DNA of 64,000 bases from Opacimonas viscosa (GTDB lineage Bacteria; Pseudomonadota; Gammaproteobacteria; Enterobacterales; Alteromonadaceae): the NCBI RefSeq assembly GCF_024199005.1, contig NZ_JANATA010000013.1, positions 26,467-90,466 on the forward strand, given 5' to 3'. The notes under the pieces were generated by a model that saw nothing but the letters and a program-made list of their open reading frames with translations, had not been told where the DNA came from and did no database searches. The stretch's first letter is position 1; each line of letters begins with the position of its first letter. Shown here piece by piece: positions 29,502 through 38,260 of this stretch. The position numbers were made by a program, and so were the translations under genes.

Positions 29502-30878
29502 ATGGCGAAGAAAAAGACCAGTTTTGTCTGTAGTGATTGTGGCTCAGACCATCCGCGTTGGCAGGGCCAATGTAATGACTGCAAAGCTTGGAATACTTTA
29601 TCTGAATTTGTTGTAAGCCAATCTTCTTCTCCCGCTGTACGAAATTTAAGCGGATACGCAGGGCAAACCACTGCGCAAATTGAAACCTTGTCGAGTATTG
29701 ATTTACAGGCGTTACCACGATTTTCTTCTGGTTTTAAAGAAATGGACCGTGTGTTAGGCGGCGGTATCGTTCCTGGGAGTGCTGTTTTAATTGGTGGTTC
29801 ACCAGGTGCGGGCAAGTCGACCCTATTACTCCAAGTCATGTGTCAGTTGGCTGAAGGTAAAAACGTCTTATACATCACCGGCGAAGAATCACTCCAGCAG
29901 GTCGCTATGCGCGCTCAACGTCTAGGCCTTGCCAATGACCGTTTACAATTATTAGCCGAAACCAACGTGGAAGCGATTTGTGATTTGGCATTGACGCATA
30001 AACCCGATGTCATGGTGATAGACTCGATTCAAGTCATGCATGTGGTCGATGTTACATCCGCCCCAGGCAGTGTGTCTCAGGTCAGAGAAAGTGCTGCGTA
30101 TTTGACCCGCTTTGCCAAACAAAATCATATTGCGATGTTCTTAGTCGGCCATGTCACCAAAGACGGTAGTCTAGCCGGACCTAAAGTACTGGAACATTGT
30201 ATTGATTGCTCAATGATGCTCGATGGTGATGCTGACGGTCGTTTTCGTACCTTACGCAGTCATAAAAATCGCTTTGGCGCAGTCAACGAACTAGGCGTCT
30301 TTGCGATGACCGAAAAAGGCTTAAAAGAAGTATCCAATCCATCAGCGATATTCTTGTCACGAGATGAACAGCAATCCCCTGGTAGTATCGTAATGGTCGT
30401 GTGGGAAGGCACTCGTCCCTTGCTTGTCGAAATCCAAGCCTTGGTTGATTATACCCAAACCCATAACCCGAAAAGAATTGCCGTAGGACTCGAACAAAAT
30501 CGCATGGCCATGCTATTAGCCGTTTTACATCGTCACGGAAATGTCCAAATGAACGACCAAGACGTTTTTGCAAACGTTGTCGGTGGGGTTAAAGTCGCCG
30601 AAACTAGCGCCGATCTCGCTCTATTACTAGCCATGGTCTCCAGTTTTAGGAACAAAGCACTCTCACAAAAACTCATCGCCTTTGGTGAAGTCGGCTTATC
30701 TGGAGAAATTCGTCCCGTGCCTAATGGTATAGAGCGATTAAGCGAAGCCGCTAAACACGGCTTTAACACCGCGATTGTTCCTAAATCTAACGCCCCGAAA
30801 ACCCCTATTAAAGGCCTCAAAGTCATCCCCGTATCTCGATTATCACAAGCCTTGGACGCTATGGCTGATATGGAGTAA
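29502..30878 (+). CDS. radA: DNA repair protein RadA (Sms)
   Basis: RecA-like ATPase and helicase for branch migration in recombination. 458 aa: zinc finger with Cys10, 13, 24 and 27; Walker A GGSPGAGKST (98-107); the RadA-specific KNRFG motif near 257; and a C-terminal Lon-protease-like domain (about 285-458) with VGGVKVAETSADLALL. Length equals the E. coli protein (460 aa). Divergent from the PilZ gene. Downstream sits a repeat array shared with convergent ettA. Confidence 0.96.
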   Translation: MAKKKTSFVCSDCGSDHPRWQGQCNDCKAWNTLSEFVVSQSSSPAVRNLSGYAGQTTAQIETLSSIDLQALPRFSSGFKEMDRVLGGGIVPGSAVLIGGSPGAGKSTLLLQVMCQLAEGKNVLYITGEESLQQVAMRAQRLGLANDRLQLLAETNVEAICDLALTHKPDVMVIDSIQVMHVVDVTSAPGSVSQVRESAAYLTRFAKQNHIAMFLVGHVTKDGSLAGPKVLEHCIDCSMMLDGDADGRFRTLRSHKNRFGAVNELGVFAMTEKGLKEVSNPSAIFLSRDEQQSPGSIVMVVWEGTRPLLVEIQALVDYTQTHNPKRIAVGLEQNRMAMLLAVLHRHGNVQMNDQDVFANVVGGVKVAETSADLALLLAMVSSFRNKALSQKLIAFGEVGLSGEIRPVPNGIERLSEAAKHGFNTAIVPKSNAPKTPIKGLKVIPVSRLSQALDAMADME

Positions 30879-30887
30879 CCTGCATTC

Positions 30888-31115
30888 ATATTGATACTTG
30901 TGGTTAATTTCACCAATATGGTTTTATCACTCTTTGCTCATTTGTCGGCTGGCGCCTAAATCATTCACAAAGACCGATAAACCCATTAGTGGGTGGTAAT
31001 TTTACTCATGAAGTTTGTTTGGTATTGGATGGCTATGTTTTTCTTGAATGATTTGCATCCGTAGGATGCTTAATGAAAGGAAAATGTAGTCGTACAAAAT
31101 ATTCAGACAGAATCT
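30888..31115 (+). repeat. Structured repeat, copy B1 (228-bp unit)
   Basis: First unit of a tandem array in the convergent radA-ettA intergenic region. It is a diverged version of the A1/A2 elements at 0.85-1.3 kb, sharing the TGGTTTTATC, TTGTCGGC, GCGCCTAAAT, AAACCCATTAG and TTTTTCTTGAATGATTTGCATCC blocks. The stem GCATCC-GTA-GGATGC is kept, and both outer stems are preserved through G-U pairs. Confidence 0.87.
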
Positions 31116-31343
31116 ATATTGATACTTGTGGTTAATTTCACCAATATGGTTTTATCACTCTTTGCTCATTTGTCGGCTGGCGCCTAAATCATTCACAAAG
31201 ACCGATAAACCCATTAGTGGGTGGTAATTTTACTCATGAAGTTTGTTTGGTATTGGATGGCTATGTTTTTCTTGAATGATTTGCATCCGTAGGATGCTTA
31301 ATGAAAGGAAAATGTAGTCGTACAAAATATTCAGACAGAATCC
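31116..31343 (+). repeat. Structured repeat, copy B2 (228-bp unit)
   Basis: Tandem copy of B1 with exactly the same length; reading base by base, only the last position differs (T in B1, C in B2). The near-perfect identity points to a very recent duplication or to gene conversion within the array. Confidence 0.87.
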
Positions 31344-31468
31344 ATATTGATACTTGTGGTTCACTTCACCAGTATGGTTTTATCAATCTTCGCTCATTTG
31401 ACGGCTTGCGCCTAAATCATTCACAAAGACCGATAAACCCATTAGTGGGTGAGCAATTCTAGTTATCT
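31344..31468 (+). repeat. Structured repeat, copy B3 (5' half only)
   Basis: Begins with the same ATATTGATACTTGTGGTT leader as B1/B2 but ends after the first stem-loop, switching at GGGTGAGCAATTC to a different tail. The second hairpin (GCATCC/GGATGC) is missing. Its last 94 bases (31375-31468) define the unit of the next two copies. Confidence 0.82.
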
Positions 31469-31562
31469 TGGTTTTATCAATCTTTGCTCATTTGTCGGCT
31501 TGCGCCTAAATCATTCACAAAGACTGATAAACCCAATAGTGGGTGAGCAATTCTAGTTATCT
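31469..31562 (+). repeat. Structured repeat, copy B4 (94-bp unit)
   Basis: 94-bp short unit containing only the first stem-loop block (TTGTCGG paired with CTGATAA). It repeats the end of B3 with a few changes, such as CCAATAG in place of CCATTAG. Confidence 0.82.
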
Positions 31563-31635
31563 TGGTTTTATCAATCTTTGCTCATTTGTCGGCTTGCGCC
31601 TAAATCATTCACAAAGACTGATAAACCCAATAGGT
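31563..31635 (+). repeat. Structured repeat, copy B5 (truncated 94-bp unit)
   Basis: Same as B4 for its first 70 or so bases, then cut short a few bases before the ettA stop codon at 31640. Transcripts of ettA running past its stop would read through the complement of the array. Confidence 0.8.
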
Positions 31636-31639
31636 AGAC

Positions 31640-33307
31640 TTATTTACTTATGCGCTTATATTTAAGTCTGTGTGGTTCTACGATTTCGTGGCCGAAGTTC
31701 TCTTTGAGCCATGCCTCGTAGTCAGTGAAGTTACCTTCGTAGAAGTTGATTTTGCCTTCATCTCGGTAATCCATGATGTGTGTTGCCACTCTATCTAAGA
31801 ACCATCTATCGTGCGAAATAACCATCGCGCAGCCAGGGAACTCCAAGATTGCATTTTCTAATGCACGTAATGTCTCAACATCCAAGTCATTGGTCGGCTC
31901 ATCCAGTAATAGGACATTACCACCAGCTTGTAATAGTTTGGCTAGGTGGACACGGTTTCTTTCACCACCAGACAGGTCTTTGATGAATTTTTGCTGGTCG
32001 GTACCTTTGAAGTTAAAGCGTGAGCAGTATGCTCGGCTGTTGATTTCAAAGTTGCCGATCCGAATAATATCTTGGCCATCAGATATTTCCTGCCAAACCG
32101 TTTTGCTTCCATCCATGTGGTCACGGAACTGGTCAACACTGGCAATCTGGACTGTTTCACCAAGCGTAATCGTCCCACTGTCGGCTTTTTCTTGGTCTGT
32201 TAGCATTCTAAATAGCGTTGATTTACCGGCACCGTTAGGCCCGATAATTCCGACGATAGCCCCTTTAGGGACAGTAAATGTCAGATCATCAATTAATAAA
32301 CGTTCGCCATATGATTTAGATAAATTTTCAACCTCAATAACCTTGTCACCTAAACGTTCTCCAGGCGGAATAAACAATTCATTGGTTTCATTGCGCTTTT
32401 GATAATCAGACGTATTCAACTCTTCAAAACGCGCCATCCGCGCCTTAGATTTCGTGCCCCGGCCTTTAGGATTTGTTCGGACCCATTCTAATTCTTGTTT
32501 AATCGACTTTTGGCGAGCATTTTCGGCGCGTTCTTCTTGCTCTAAACGCGTGTCTTTTTGTTCGAGCCACGATGAATAGTTACCTTCCCAAGGAATCCCC
32601 ATTCCTCTATCTAATTCTAGGATCCAACCTGCAACATTATCGAGGAAATATCTATCGTGCGTAATAGCCACGACAGTACCTTCATAGTCATGTAAAAAAC
32701 GCTCTAACCATGCTACAGATTCCGCATCCAAGTGGTTAGTCGGCTCATCGAGGAGTAACATGTCGGGCTTTTCGAGCAACAACTTACACAAAGCAACTCG
32801 GCGGCGCTCACCACCAGATAGTTTTGTGACATCGGCATCCCAAGGTGGTAAACGTAACGCATCAGCGGCACGTTCCAAGGCATTATCTAGGTTATGTCCG
32901 TCTTTGGTTTGAATAATCGCTTCTAATTCACCTTGTTCTTTGGCTAACGCATCGAAATCTGCATCAGGATCCGCATATGCTGCATAAACCTCATCAAGGC
33001 GTTTGATAGCACCAGCGACATCTGCTACCGCTAATTCGATATTGCCGCGTACATCCAAACTCTCATCAAGTTGAGGTTCCTGCGGTAAGTAACCTATTTT
33101 GATACCAGGAAGAGGGCGTGCTTCACCTTCAATCTCTGTATCTACACCAGCCATAATCCGCAGTAAGGTGGATTTACCGGCACCGTTTAAACCTAAAACG
33201 CCAATTTTAGCGCCAGGGAAAAAACTCAAAGAAATGTCTTTTAAAATATGACGATTGGGCGGGACGATTTTGCCCACGCGATGCATGGAATAGACGAACT
33301 GTGCCAT
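31640..33307 (-). CDS. ettA: Energy-dependent translational throttle protein EttA
   Basis: ABC-F ATPase that binds the ribosomal E site and gates entry into elongation according to the ATP/ADP ratio. 555 aa, the same length as E. coli EttA. Two ABC domains: Walker A GLNGAGKST and GPNGAGKST, signatures LSGGERRRVAL and LSGGERNRVHL, and LLLDEPTNHLD / LLLDEPTNDLD. The P-site tRNA interaction linker with LEWVRTNPKGRGTKSKARM, taken in parts, is present between them. No membrane domain. Convergent with radA across the repeat array, divergent from lpxD. Confidence 0.96.
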   Translation of the reverse strand: MAQFVYSMHRVGKIVPPNRHILKDISLSFFPGAKIGVLGLNGAGKSTLLRIMAGVDTEIEGEARPLPGIKIGYLPQEPQLDESLDVRGNIELAVADVAGAIKRLDEVYAAYADPDADFDALAKEQGELEAIIQTKDGHNLDNALERAADALRLPPWDADVTKLSGGERRRVALCKLLLEKPDMLLLDEPTNHLDAESVAWLERFLHDYEGTVVAITHDRYFLDNVAGWILELDRGMGIPWEGNYSSWLEQKDTRLEQEERAENARQKSIKQELEWVRTNPKGRGTKSKARMARFEELNTSDYQKRNETNELFIPPGERLGDKVIEVENLSKSYGERLLIDDLTFTVPKGAIVGIIGPNGAGKSTLFRMLTDQEKADSGTITLGETVQIASVDQFRDHMDGSKTVWQEISDGQDIIRIGNFEINSRAYCSRFNFKGTDQQKFIKDLSGGERNRVHLAKLLQAGGNVLLLDEPTNDLDVETLRALENAILEFPGCAMVISHDRWFLDRVATHIMDYRDEGKINFYEGNFTDYEAWLKENFGHEIVEPHRLKYKRISK

Positions 33308-33465
33308 GGAAGCCTCATGTGTAATTGTATAATCAATTTATTGTAATAGATCCCTTGTCAAAAATCAGGGAATATTTATCTGAGTGAAAGGAACGTTATC
33401 AGGCTGATTTAACTTTGTGCTAATATAATACTCAATCTGATTTTACTTCAACGATGAGACTCGTT

Positions 33466-34491
33466 ATGGATCTTAAAACGATTGCTGAGCACCTAAACGC
33501 TTCCTTGCACAACATCACCGTGGCTGAAGCCACACAGCTTGATATCACCAAAGTGGCCCCCGTAGATAAAGCCCAGGCAGGTGATATTGCTTTTCTTAAT
33601 GATAAAAAATATCTCAGTGCTTTGGCGGATACCCAAGCCAGTGCAGTGATTTTGAATGAAAAATTAGCCGCAGATTTTTCTGGTGTTGCCCTCGTGGTAA
33701 AAGATCCTTATGTTGGTTTTGCGCTCACTGCACAACTGTTAGACCCAACACCTAAGCCGCATTATCAAATACATCCCAGTGCTTTTGTTGATCCTACAGC
33801 ACAACTGGGTGAGCACGTCAGTATCGGTCCAAATGCAGTTATCGAGGCCGGCGTCATCCTCGGCGATAACGTTTCTATTGGACCTAACTCAGTGATTCGT
33901 GTGAATGCACAAATTGGCTCTGGTAGCTATATTCACCCTAATGTCACGATTTACCATAGTTGTGTATTGGGGCAAAACGTCGTGATTCATAGCGCGACCA
34001 CTATTGGTTGTGACGGTTATGGTTATGCACCGAATGGTGGTTCTTGGGTGACCATTCCACAAACAGGCAAAGTTCTGATTGGTGATAATACGGAAATTGG
34101 GGCCAGTACGACGATTGATCGCGGAGCCTTGGAAGATACCGTAATTGGTGCGAATGTCATTATTGATAATCAAGTACATATTGCGCACAACGTTAAAGTC
34201 GGTGATGGTAGTTGTCTATGTGGTGGCACCATGATGGCTGGTAGTGTCGATATTGGTAAAAATGTCATTATCGCTGGTACGGTTGCGATAAATGGGCACA
34301 TCAAAATTTGTGATAATGTACAAATAACAGGCAATACGATGGTGACGAGTGATATCAACGAGCCTGGGGTTTACTCATCAGGTATGCCGCATACGCCCTA
34401 TTCTGAATGGCGTCGTAACTCTATTCGCTTGAAACAACTGGATAGTTTGTTTAAACGTGTCAAAGATCTAGAACGAAAAGCATTGTCTTAG
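33466..34491 (+). CDS. lpxD: UDP-3-O-acylglucosamine N-acyltransferase LpxD
   Basis: Third step of lipid A synthesis: N-acylation of UDP-3-O-acylglucosamine. 341 aa from the second ATG, the same length as E. coli LpxD; an ATG four codons upstream is also possible. The N-terminal uridine-binding domain is followed by a left-handed beta-helix of hexapeptide repeats (about 100-300) and a C-terminal helix. The catalytic His241 is in HIAHNVKVGDG. Unlike the usual bamA-skp-lpxD-fabZ-lpxA cluster, it stands alone between ettA and glyA, so it may be a second copy or a relocated single copy. Confidence 0.93.
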   Translation: MDLKTIAEHLNASLHNITVAEATQLDITKVAPVDKAQAGDIAFLNDKKYLSALADTQASAVILNEKLAADFSGVALVVKDPYVGFALTAQLLDPTPKPHYQIHPSAFVDPTAQLGEHVSIGPNAVIEAGVILGDNVSIGPNSVIRVNAQIGSGSYIHPNVTIYHSCVLGQNVVIHSATTIGCDGYGYAPNGGSWVTIPQTGKVLIGDNTEIGASTTIDRGALEDTVIGANVIIDNQVHIAHNVKVGDGSCLCGGTMMAGSVDIGKNVIIAGTVAINGHIKICDNVQITGNTMVTSDINEPGVYSSGMPHTPYSEWRRNSIRLKQLDSLFKRVKDLERKALS

Positions 34492-34586
34492 ATTTATTTT
34501 TTACGCACTTGTAGCTGTATTTATCCTAAAAAAGTGCGTAAAATTACCCAATAAAATTTCCTTAAAGCTTCACATAGGTGCATTCC

Positions 34587-35840
34587 ATGTTAGACCGTAG
34601 TATGAATATCGCTGATTTTGACCCAGAATTAGCCAAAGCCATTGACCAAGAAAATCAACGTCAAGAACATCACATTGAGTTGATTGCCTCGGAAAATTAT
34701 TGTTCACCACGCGTATTGGAAGCGCAAGGTTCACAGCTCACAAATAAATACGCAGAAGGATATCCTGGTAAGCGTTATTATGGTGGTTGTGAGTATGTTG
34801 ATATTGTTGAGAATTTAGCCATTGAACGTGCCAAAGAATTATTTGGTGCTGACTATGCAAACGTCCAACCACACGCGGGTTCACAAGCAAATACAGCGGT
34901 ATTTGGTGCATTATTAAATGCGGGTGACACAGTGTTAGGTATGAGCCTTGCCCATGGTGGTCACTTAACGCATGGTTCACATGTGAACTTTTCGGGCAAG
35001 ATCTACAATGCTGTGCAGTACGGTATTGATGAAGCTGGTGTGATTGACTACGCACAAATTGAAGCCTTAGCATTAGAGCATAAGCCGAAAATGATTATCG
35101 GTGGTTTCTCGGCATACTCCGGTATTGTTGATTGGGCTAAATTCCGTGAGATTGCGGATAAAGTTGGTGCATATTTATTAGTGGATATGGCTCACATTGC
35201 TGGCCTAGTGGCTGCTGGTGTATACCCAAGTCCAGTTCCTCACGCACACGTAGTAACAACGACTACGCACAAAACATTAGCTGGTCCTCGTTCAGGTTTG
35301 ATTATCTCTGCTTGTGGCGATGAAGACATTTATAAGAAGTTAAACTCTTCTGTTTTCCCTGGTAATCAAGGTGGTCCTTTATGCCATGTGATTGCAGCAA
35401 AAGCGGTTGCTTTTAAAGAAGCATTAGAGCCTGAGTTTAAAACGTACCAAGCTCAAGTAGTGAAAAACGCCAAAGCGATGGTTGCAGTGATGCAAGAACG
35501 CGGTTACAAAATCGTCTCTAACGGCACTGAAAACCACTTGTTCTTACTTGATTTGATTGACAAAGACATCACAGGTAAAGATGCAGATGCTGCACTTGGC
35601 CTAGCGAACATTACAGTCAATAAAAACTCAGTACCCAATGACCCGCGTTCTCCGTTTGTAACGTCTGGTCTGCGTATCGGTACGCCAGCGATTACGCGTC
35701 GTGGCTTTAAAGAAGCGGAAGCAGGTCAAGTTGCTAACTGGATCTGTGATATTTTAGATAACATGGGCGATGAAGGTGTATTAGACCGCGTTCGTTCAGA
35801 AGTGGTTGCCTTGTGTGAAGCGAACCCAGTTTATTCGTAA
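34587..35840 (+). CDS. glyA: Serine hydroxymethyltransferase
   Basis: PLP enzyme that interconverts serine and glycine and loads one-carbon units on tetrahydrofolate. 417 aa from ATG 34587, exactly the E. coli length; the GTG nine bases upstream overlaps the ribosome site. PLP lysine is Lys229 in [14 protein letters not shown]. Conserved [11 protein letters not shown] and [14 protein letters not shown] segments are present. It heads the common glyA-nrdR-ribD arrangement. A hairpin follows the stop codon. Confidence 0.97.
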   Translation: MLDRSMNIADFDPELAKAIDQENQRQEHHIELIASENYCSPRVLEAQGSQLTNKYAEGYPGKRYYGGCEYVDIVENLAIERAKELFGADYANVQPHAGSQANTAVFGALLNAGDTVLGMSLAHGGHLTHGSHVNFSGKIYNAVQYGIDEAGVIDYAQIEALALEHKPKMIIGGFSAYSGIVDWAKFREIADKVGAYLLVDMAHIAGLVAAGVYPSPVPHAHVVTTTTHKTLAGPRSGLIISACGDEDIYKKLNSSVFPGNQGGPLCHVIAAKAVAFKEALEPEFKTYQAQVVKNAKAMVAVMQERGYKIVSNGTENHLFLLDLIDKDITGKDADAALGLANITVNKNSVPNDPRSPFVTSGLRIGTPAITRRGFKEAEAGQVANWICDILDNMGDEGVLDRVRSEVVALCEANPVYS

Positions 35841-35860
35841 TCCACAGCGCAGTTGAGATT

Positions 35861-35887
35861 AATTAGCCGGCTATATGCCGGTTAATT
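35861..35887 (+). terminator. Hairpin between glyA and nrdR
   Basis: Arms AATTAGCCGGC and GCCGGTTAATT form an 11-bp stem with one G-U pair and a five-base loop. Only a short T-rich stretch follows (TGTTTAT), so it may act as a weak terminator or partial attenuator that lowers nrdR-rib expression relative to glyA. Confidence 0.55.
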
Positions 35888-35905
35888 TGTTTATGGAGCA
35901 AGTAC

Positions 35906-36364
35906 ATGTTTTGTCCATTTTGTAATGAACAAGAGACCAAAGTGATAGATTCTCGTCTGGTTGCAGAGGGTCATCAGATCCGCAGAAGACGCGAGTGTTT
36001 GACCTGCAAAGAACGCTTCACAACCTTCGAAATTGCGGAATTAGTATTACCTAAAGTTATTAAGCGAGATGGCTCCCGTGAACCGTTTAATGAGGAAAAA
36101 CTCAGAGCGGGTTTACAAAGGGCCTTAGAAAAAAGGCCAGTCAGTACAGAAAGTATCGAAAAAGCGATTAATGACATCAAATCAGGTTTACGTGCGACCG
36201 GTGAGCGCGAAGTAGAAAGTGAGTTTGTCGGTAATATCATTATGGACAACCTCAAAGAACTAGACCAAGTTGCTTATGTGCGGTTTGCGTCTGTTTATCG
36301 CTCGTTTGAAGATATTCGCGAGTTTGGTGAAGAGATTGCACGTTTGGGTAAGAAGGCCCCCTAA
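35906..36364 (+). CDS. nrdR: Transcriptional repressor NrdR
   Basis: Zinc-ribbon/ATP-cone repressor of ribonucleotide reductase genes, which senses dATP/ATP. 152 aa. Zinc ribbon with CPFC (Cys3, 6) and CLTC (Cys31, 34) and the RRRREC segment; ATP-cone from about 49 to 139 ([16 protein letters not shown]). It ends directly before the ribD ATG, so the two are coupled. NrdR boxes would be expected near nrd genes, which are outside the window. Confidence 0.97.
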   Translation: MFCPFCNEQETKVIDSRLVAEGHQIRRRRECLTCKERFTTFEIAELVLPKVIKRDGSREPFNEEKLRAGLQRALEKRPVSTESIEKAINDIKSGLRATGEREVESEFVGNIIMDNLKELDQVAYVRFASVYRSFEDIREFGEEIARLGKKAP

Positions 36365-37513
36365 ATGTCATTTTCTCCTGCAGATTATTCATTCATGGCA
36401 CAGGCGTTGAAGTTAGCTGAACGTGGACGATATACTGCACGCCCAAATCCTATGGTGGGTTGTGTCTTAGTCAAAGATGCCCAAGTCATTGGTTCTGGTT
36501 GGCACCAACAAGCTGGTCAGCCTCATGCTGAAATCAATGCTTTAACTGCCGCTGCTACTGCCGGGCACGATGTGACCGGAGCAACCGCCTATGTCACATT
36601 AGAACCTTGTAGTCATCAAGGCCGAACAGGACCTTGTGCGGATGCACTTATCCACGCAAAAGTCGCAAAAGTCATCGTGGCGATGCAAGATCCTTTTGCA
36701 GCTGTTTCAGGAGCGGGTATTGCTAGGTTACAAAACGCAGGGATCACAGTTGAAATCGGTTGCTTAGAAGCGGCAGCCACACACTTAAATCGGCATTTTT
36801 TATATCGTGCGACCGAACATCGTCCTTGGGTGACTGTGAAGTTGGGTATGTCCTTAGACGGTAAAATTGCACTAGAGAACGGACACAGTCAGTGGATTAC
36901 TAGCGCTGCAGCTCGTCGAGATGTCCAAGCTTACCGAGCCCAATACGACGCTATTCTGACTGGTGCTGATACGGTTCTTGCTGATGACCCTAGTATGAAC
37001 GTACGCAGTGCTGAACTGCCCCAACATGTGTTACAGACGTTGGCACAGCAAAATACCGATATCACATTAAAACAACCTGCTTGTTTTATCGTTGACTCCA
37101 AACAGCGGCTCAGTACACATGCCAAGATAATGCGCAGTACTTCGACTGTTTTTGGGGTGAATACTGTGCCCAGTGATAGCTATGGTTTGGCACATTTTCA
37201 ACAAGTCAGCCAAAGTGCAACTGGACAGTGTGATTTGGAGCAAGTTTTAGACTGGATTGCTCGCATTCCGGCAAATGCCGTTTGGGTAGAAGCAGGGCCA
37301 CAGTTAGTCGGAGCTTTGTTGGACGCGAATTTAGTCAATGAACTCATTATTTATCAAGCGCCTATTATTTTAGGGGCCAATGCACAAAGCGCGTTTGGGA
37401 TCAAAACATTAGATAGTTTGACCCAGAGTATACAGCTCTCTACCCAATCAGTAACAACGGTAGGGACTGACATAAAACATGTTCTGTTAGTCCAAAAAGA
37501 CAGAACACACTAA
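36365..37513 (+). CDS. ribD: Riboflavin biosynthesis deaminase/reductase RibD
   Basis: Bifunctional enzyme: deaminates the pyrimidine formed by GTP cyclohydrolase II, then reduces its ribose. 382 aa. Deaminase domain with zinc ligands in PHAEINAL (His54, catalytic Glu56) and PCSHQGRTGPC (Cys82, Cys91); reductase domain from about 155 (WVTVKLGMSLDGKIA) to the end. It starts right after the nrdR stop. Followed by an 81-bp gap with a strong hairpin before ribE. Confidence 0.95.
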   Translation: MSFSPADYSFMAQALKLAERGRYTARPNPMVGCVLVKDAQVIGSGWHQQAGQPHAEINALTAAATAGHDVTGATAYVTLEPCSHQGRTGPCADALIHAKVAKVIVAMQDPFAAVSGAGIARLQNAGITVEIGCLEAAATHLNRHFLYRATEHRPWVTVKLGMSLDGKIALENGHSQWITSAAARRDVQAYRAQYDAILTGADTVLADDPSMNVRSAELPQHVLQTLAQQNTDITLKQPACFIVDSKQRLSTHAKIMRSTSTVFGVNTVPSDSYGLAHFQQVSQSATGQCDLEQVLDWIARIPANAVWVEAGPQLVGALLDANLVNELIIYQAPIILGANAQSAFGIKTLDSLTQSIQLSTQSVTTVGTDIKHVLLVQKDRTH

Positions 37514-37526
37514 GTTCATGACAATA

Positions 37527-37557
37527 CTTACAACACCCCATCATGGCGTGTTGTAAG
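37527..37557 (+). promoter_or_regulatory. Strong hairpin in the ribD-ribE gap
   Basis: CTTACAACAC (37527-37536) pairs perfectly with GTGTTGTAAG (37548-37557); the loop can add CCA/TGG after one mismatch. No T tract follows, so it is not a standard terminator. It does not resemble an FMN riboswitch. It may be a processing or stability element within the rib transcript. Confidence 0.5.
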
Positions 37558-37594
37558 ATAAGTTGACGAAATAAGTTTGGCATAGGGAGACACA

Positions 37595-38254
37595 ATGTTT
37601 ACCGGTATAATTGAAGCAGTTGGCACAATTGCTAGCTTACAAAACAGTGGTTCTGACATTCGTTTAAAAATAGATTGTCCGACTTTAGATATGCATGATG
37701 TGGCCTTGGGCGACTCGATTGCTACAAATGGCGTATGTTTAACTGTCGTTGAATTTGGTACAAATCACTATTGTGCTGATGTATCTCAAGAAACCATAAA
37801 ATATACAGGGTTTGCCAATTACCACGAAGGTATGTCTGTAAACCTAGAAAAAGCCATGCTTCCGACCAGTCGTTTTGGTGGACATATTGTTTCTGGGCAT
37901 GTCGATGGTGTTGGAGAAATTTCCCGTATTATCGATCAACAAAAATACATTGAAGTCTGGGTCAAAATGCCAGATGACATCGCACATTATATTGCGCACA
38001 AAGGTTCGATTACAGTCGATGGTGTCAGCTTGACGGTAAATGAAGTCAAAGGTGATGAGTTTATGTTGTGGTTAATTCCGCATACGTTAGAAAAAACGAT
38101 CATTGGACAATATACAGCTGGTACCAAAGTGAATTTAGAAGTTGATGTCATTGCTCGTTATTTAGAACGTTTGATGACAGGTAAAAAAACCGAACAAAAA
38201 TCTGATATCAGTATGGCCTTTTTAGCTGAAAATGGTTACCTCAATAGGAAATAA
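37595..38254 (+). CDS. ribE: Riboflavin synthase, alpha subunit
   Basis: Dismutates two 6,7-dimethyl-8-ribityllumazines to riboflavin. 219 aa built of two similar lumazine-binding barrels: the first begins MFTGIIEAVGTI with NGVCLTV, the second around GGHIVSGHVDGVGEI with VDGVSLTVNEV. A GGGAG ribosome site precedes the ATG. Called ribC in E. coli. It lies six bases before ribBX. Confidence 0.95.
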   Translation: MFTGIIEAVGTIASLQNSGSDIRLKIDCPTLDMHDVALGDSIATNGVCLTVVEFGTNHYCADVSQETIKYTGFANYHEGMSVNLEKAMLPTSRFGGHIVSGHVDGVGEISRIIDQQKYIEVWVKMPDDIAHYIAHKGSITVDGVSLTVNEVKGDEFMLWLIPHTLEKTIIGQYTAGTKVNLEVDVIARYLERLMTGKKTEQKSDISMAFLAENGYLNRK

Positions 38255-38260
38255 TTAAAT

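Noticed and set aside
31344..31635. Direct repeats with a 94-bp period as a possible CRISPR array
   Set aside because: Units are much longer than CRISPR repeats, there are no unique spacers of regular size, and no cas genes are present.
37514..37594. FMN riboswitch before ribE
   Set aside because: The conserved RFN helices and AGGG core are absent; only one simple hairpin is present.
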